Shown piece by piece: positions 5,777-6,210 of a stretch of DNA of 6,210 nt. The notes below the pieces were generated by a model, which saw nothing but the letters and a program-made list of their open reading frames with translations, had not been told where the DNA came from and ran no database searches. Made by a program: the position numbers and the translations under genes. Origin of the DNA: a bacterium (GTDB lineage: Bacteria > Ratteibacteria > UBA8468 > B48-G9 > JAFGKM01); the NCBI GenBank assembly GCA_021157805.1, contig JAGGVW010000120.1, positions 1 to 6,210 of the forward strand. The letters run 5' to 3'. How positions within the stretch are numbered: position 1 is the first letter of the stretch; every line of letters begins with the position of its first letter.

Positions 5777-5780
5777 TGAT
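5769..5780 (+). promoter_or_regulatory. Twelve-nucleotide Shine-Dalgarno sequence of hsp20
   Basis: AAAGGAGGTGAT matches the full complement of the conserved 16S rRNA 3' end, far longer than any other ribosome binding site in the window. GGAGG ends 9 nt before the ATG at 5786, which is a normal distance. Such a strong site fits very high expression once it is exposed. Confidence 0.8.
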
Positions 5781-5785
5781 GTGAA

Positions 5786-6210
5786 ATGGTTAAACTGACA
5801 AAATGGGACCCTTTCAAAGAATTACTTGATGTAAGAGATAATTTTGATAGATTAATAAACAGAATTTTCAACAGAGATTTTGATTTATGGGAAGGAGAAA
5901 GAACTCCATCCATTGATGTTTATGAAGAAGGAGACAATATCATAGTTAAAGCAGAAATCCCTGGTGTGAAGAAAGAAGATATTTCAGTTTCTCTCTCTGA
6001 TGATACTCTTACCATATCCGGAAAGAAGTCAGAAGAAAAAGAAGTTAAAAAAGAAAATTATTACAGAAAAGAGATAAGAAGTGGCGGTTTTTCCAGAAGT
6101 TTCACTCTCCCGGCTCGTGTTGATAAAGATAAAGTAAAAGCAACTTATAAGGATGGAGTTCTTCAACTTGTCCTTCCCAAAGCACCTGAAGAAAAAGAAA
6201 AAGAAATAAA
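5786..6210 (+). CDS. hsp20: Hsp20 small heat-shock protein (3' end cut by window)
   Basis: Small heat-shock proteins are ATP-independent holdases that form oligomers and keep unfolding proteins soluble for later refolding. The window holds 141 complete codons without a stop, and since the family is usually 140-155 residues only a short tail is missing. The N-terminal arm (1-40) contains WDPFKELLDVRDNFDRLINRIF, typical of bacterial class A Hsp20. The alpha-crystallin domain spans about 41-132: PSIDVYEEGDNIIVKAEIPGV, then GGFSRSFTLPARVD, and the signature ATYKDGVLQLVLPK (119-132) with the conserved A-x-x-x-D-G-V-L. The C-terminal IxI motif would lie beyond the edge. I took ATG 5786 because of the long ribosome binding site before it. 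It follows the sigma/anti-sigma pair on the same strand and may be cotranscribed with it. No CIRCE element is visible upstream. Confidence 0.96.
   Translation, partial: MVKLTKWDPFKELLDVRDNFDRLINRIFNRDFDLWEGERTPSIDVYEEGDNIIVKAEIPGVKKEDISVSLSDDTLTISGKKSEEKEVKKENYYRKEIRSGGFSRSFTLPARVDKDKVKATYKDGVLQLVLPKAPEEKEKEI

Noticed and set aside
5635..5913. Minus-strand open frame of 92 codons across the hsp20 leader
   Set aside because: It is antisense to the anti-sigma gene, the leader and the hsp20 start, and shows no family motif. The complementarity of the leader is better explained by RNA folding.

Overview
The window reads as a piece of chromosome from an AT-rich, deep-branching bacterium. AAA, AGA and ATA codons dominate, proteins are rich in Lys, Glu and Ile, and CDSs are packed with 4-8 nt overlaps. 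This codon and residue use resembles many thermophiles, but the sequence does not settle the lineage. All genes look like ordinary chromosomal genes. I see no insertion sequence, phage gene, CRISPR array, tRNA or rRNA.

Layout, left to right: (1) the N-terminal 300 residues of an FtsK/SpoIIIE DNA translocase on the minus strand, running off the left edge; (2) divergent from it, rbfA (30S maturation factor) and argS (arginyl-tRNA synthetase), overlapping by 4 nt on the plus strand; (3) a perfect 8-bp hairpin in the 39-nt gap where argS meets the next unit head-on; (4) a minus-strand operon, transcribed right to left, of a TauE/SafE-type (TSUP) permease and a divergent RNase HII-like protein with an intact-looking acidic active site, again overlapping by 4 nt; (5) a 97-nt divergent promoter region; (6) a plus-strand run of a DUF167/YggU protein, an ECF sigma factor, a small soluble zinc-finger anti-sigma factor and an Hsp20 chaperone that is cut a few residues before its end by the right edge.

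Most of these genes serve growth and housekeeping: chromosome segregation at division, ribosome maturation, tRNA charging, and R-loop or primer removal if the RNase H-like protein is active. The right-hand cluster looks like a stress module, with a sigma factor and its likely cognate anti-sigma factor directly before a small heat-shock protein.

The three points most worth attention are regulatory. First, the hsp20 leader holds CCTCCTTT, the exact complement of the AAAGGAGG Shine-Dalgarno core of the same gene, which makes it a candidate RNA thermometer. Second, rbfA appears to start at a non-canonical ATT codon placed correctly behind a strong Shine-Dalgarno sequence, as infC does in E. coli. 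Third, ftsK and the DUF167 gene have AT-rich -10-like boxes almost touching their ATG and no Shine-Dalgarno sequence, which suggests leaderless mRNAs. A secondary point is the degenerate HIGH and KMSKS motifs of the arginyl-tRNA synthetase.
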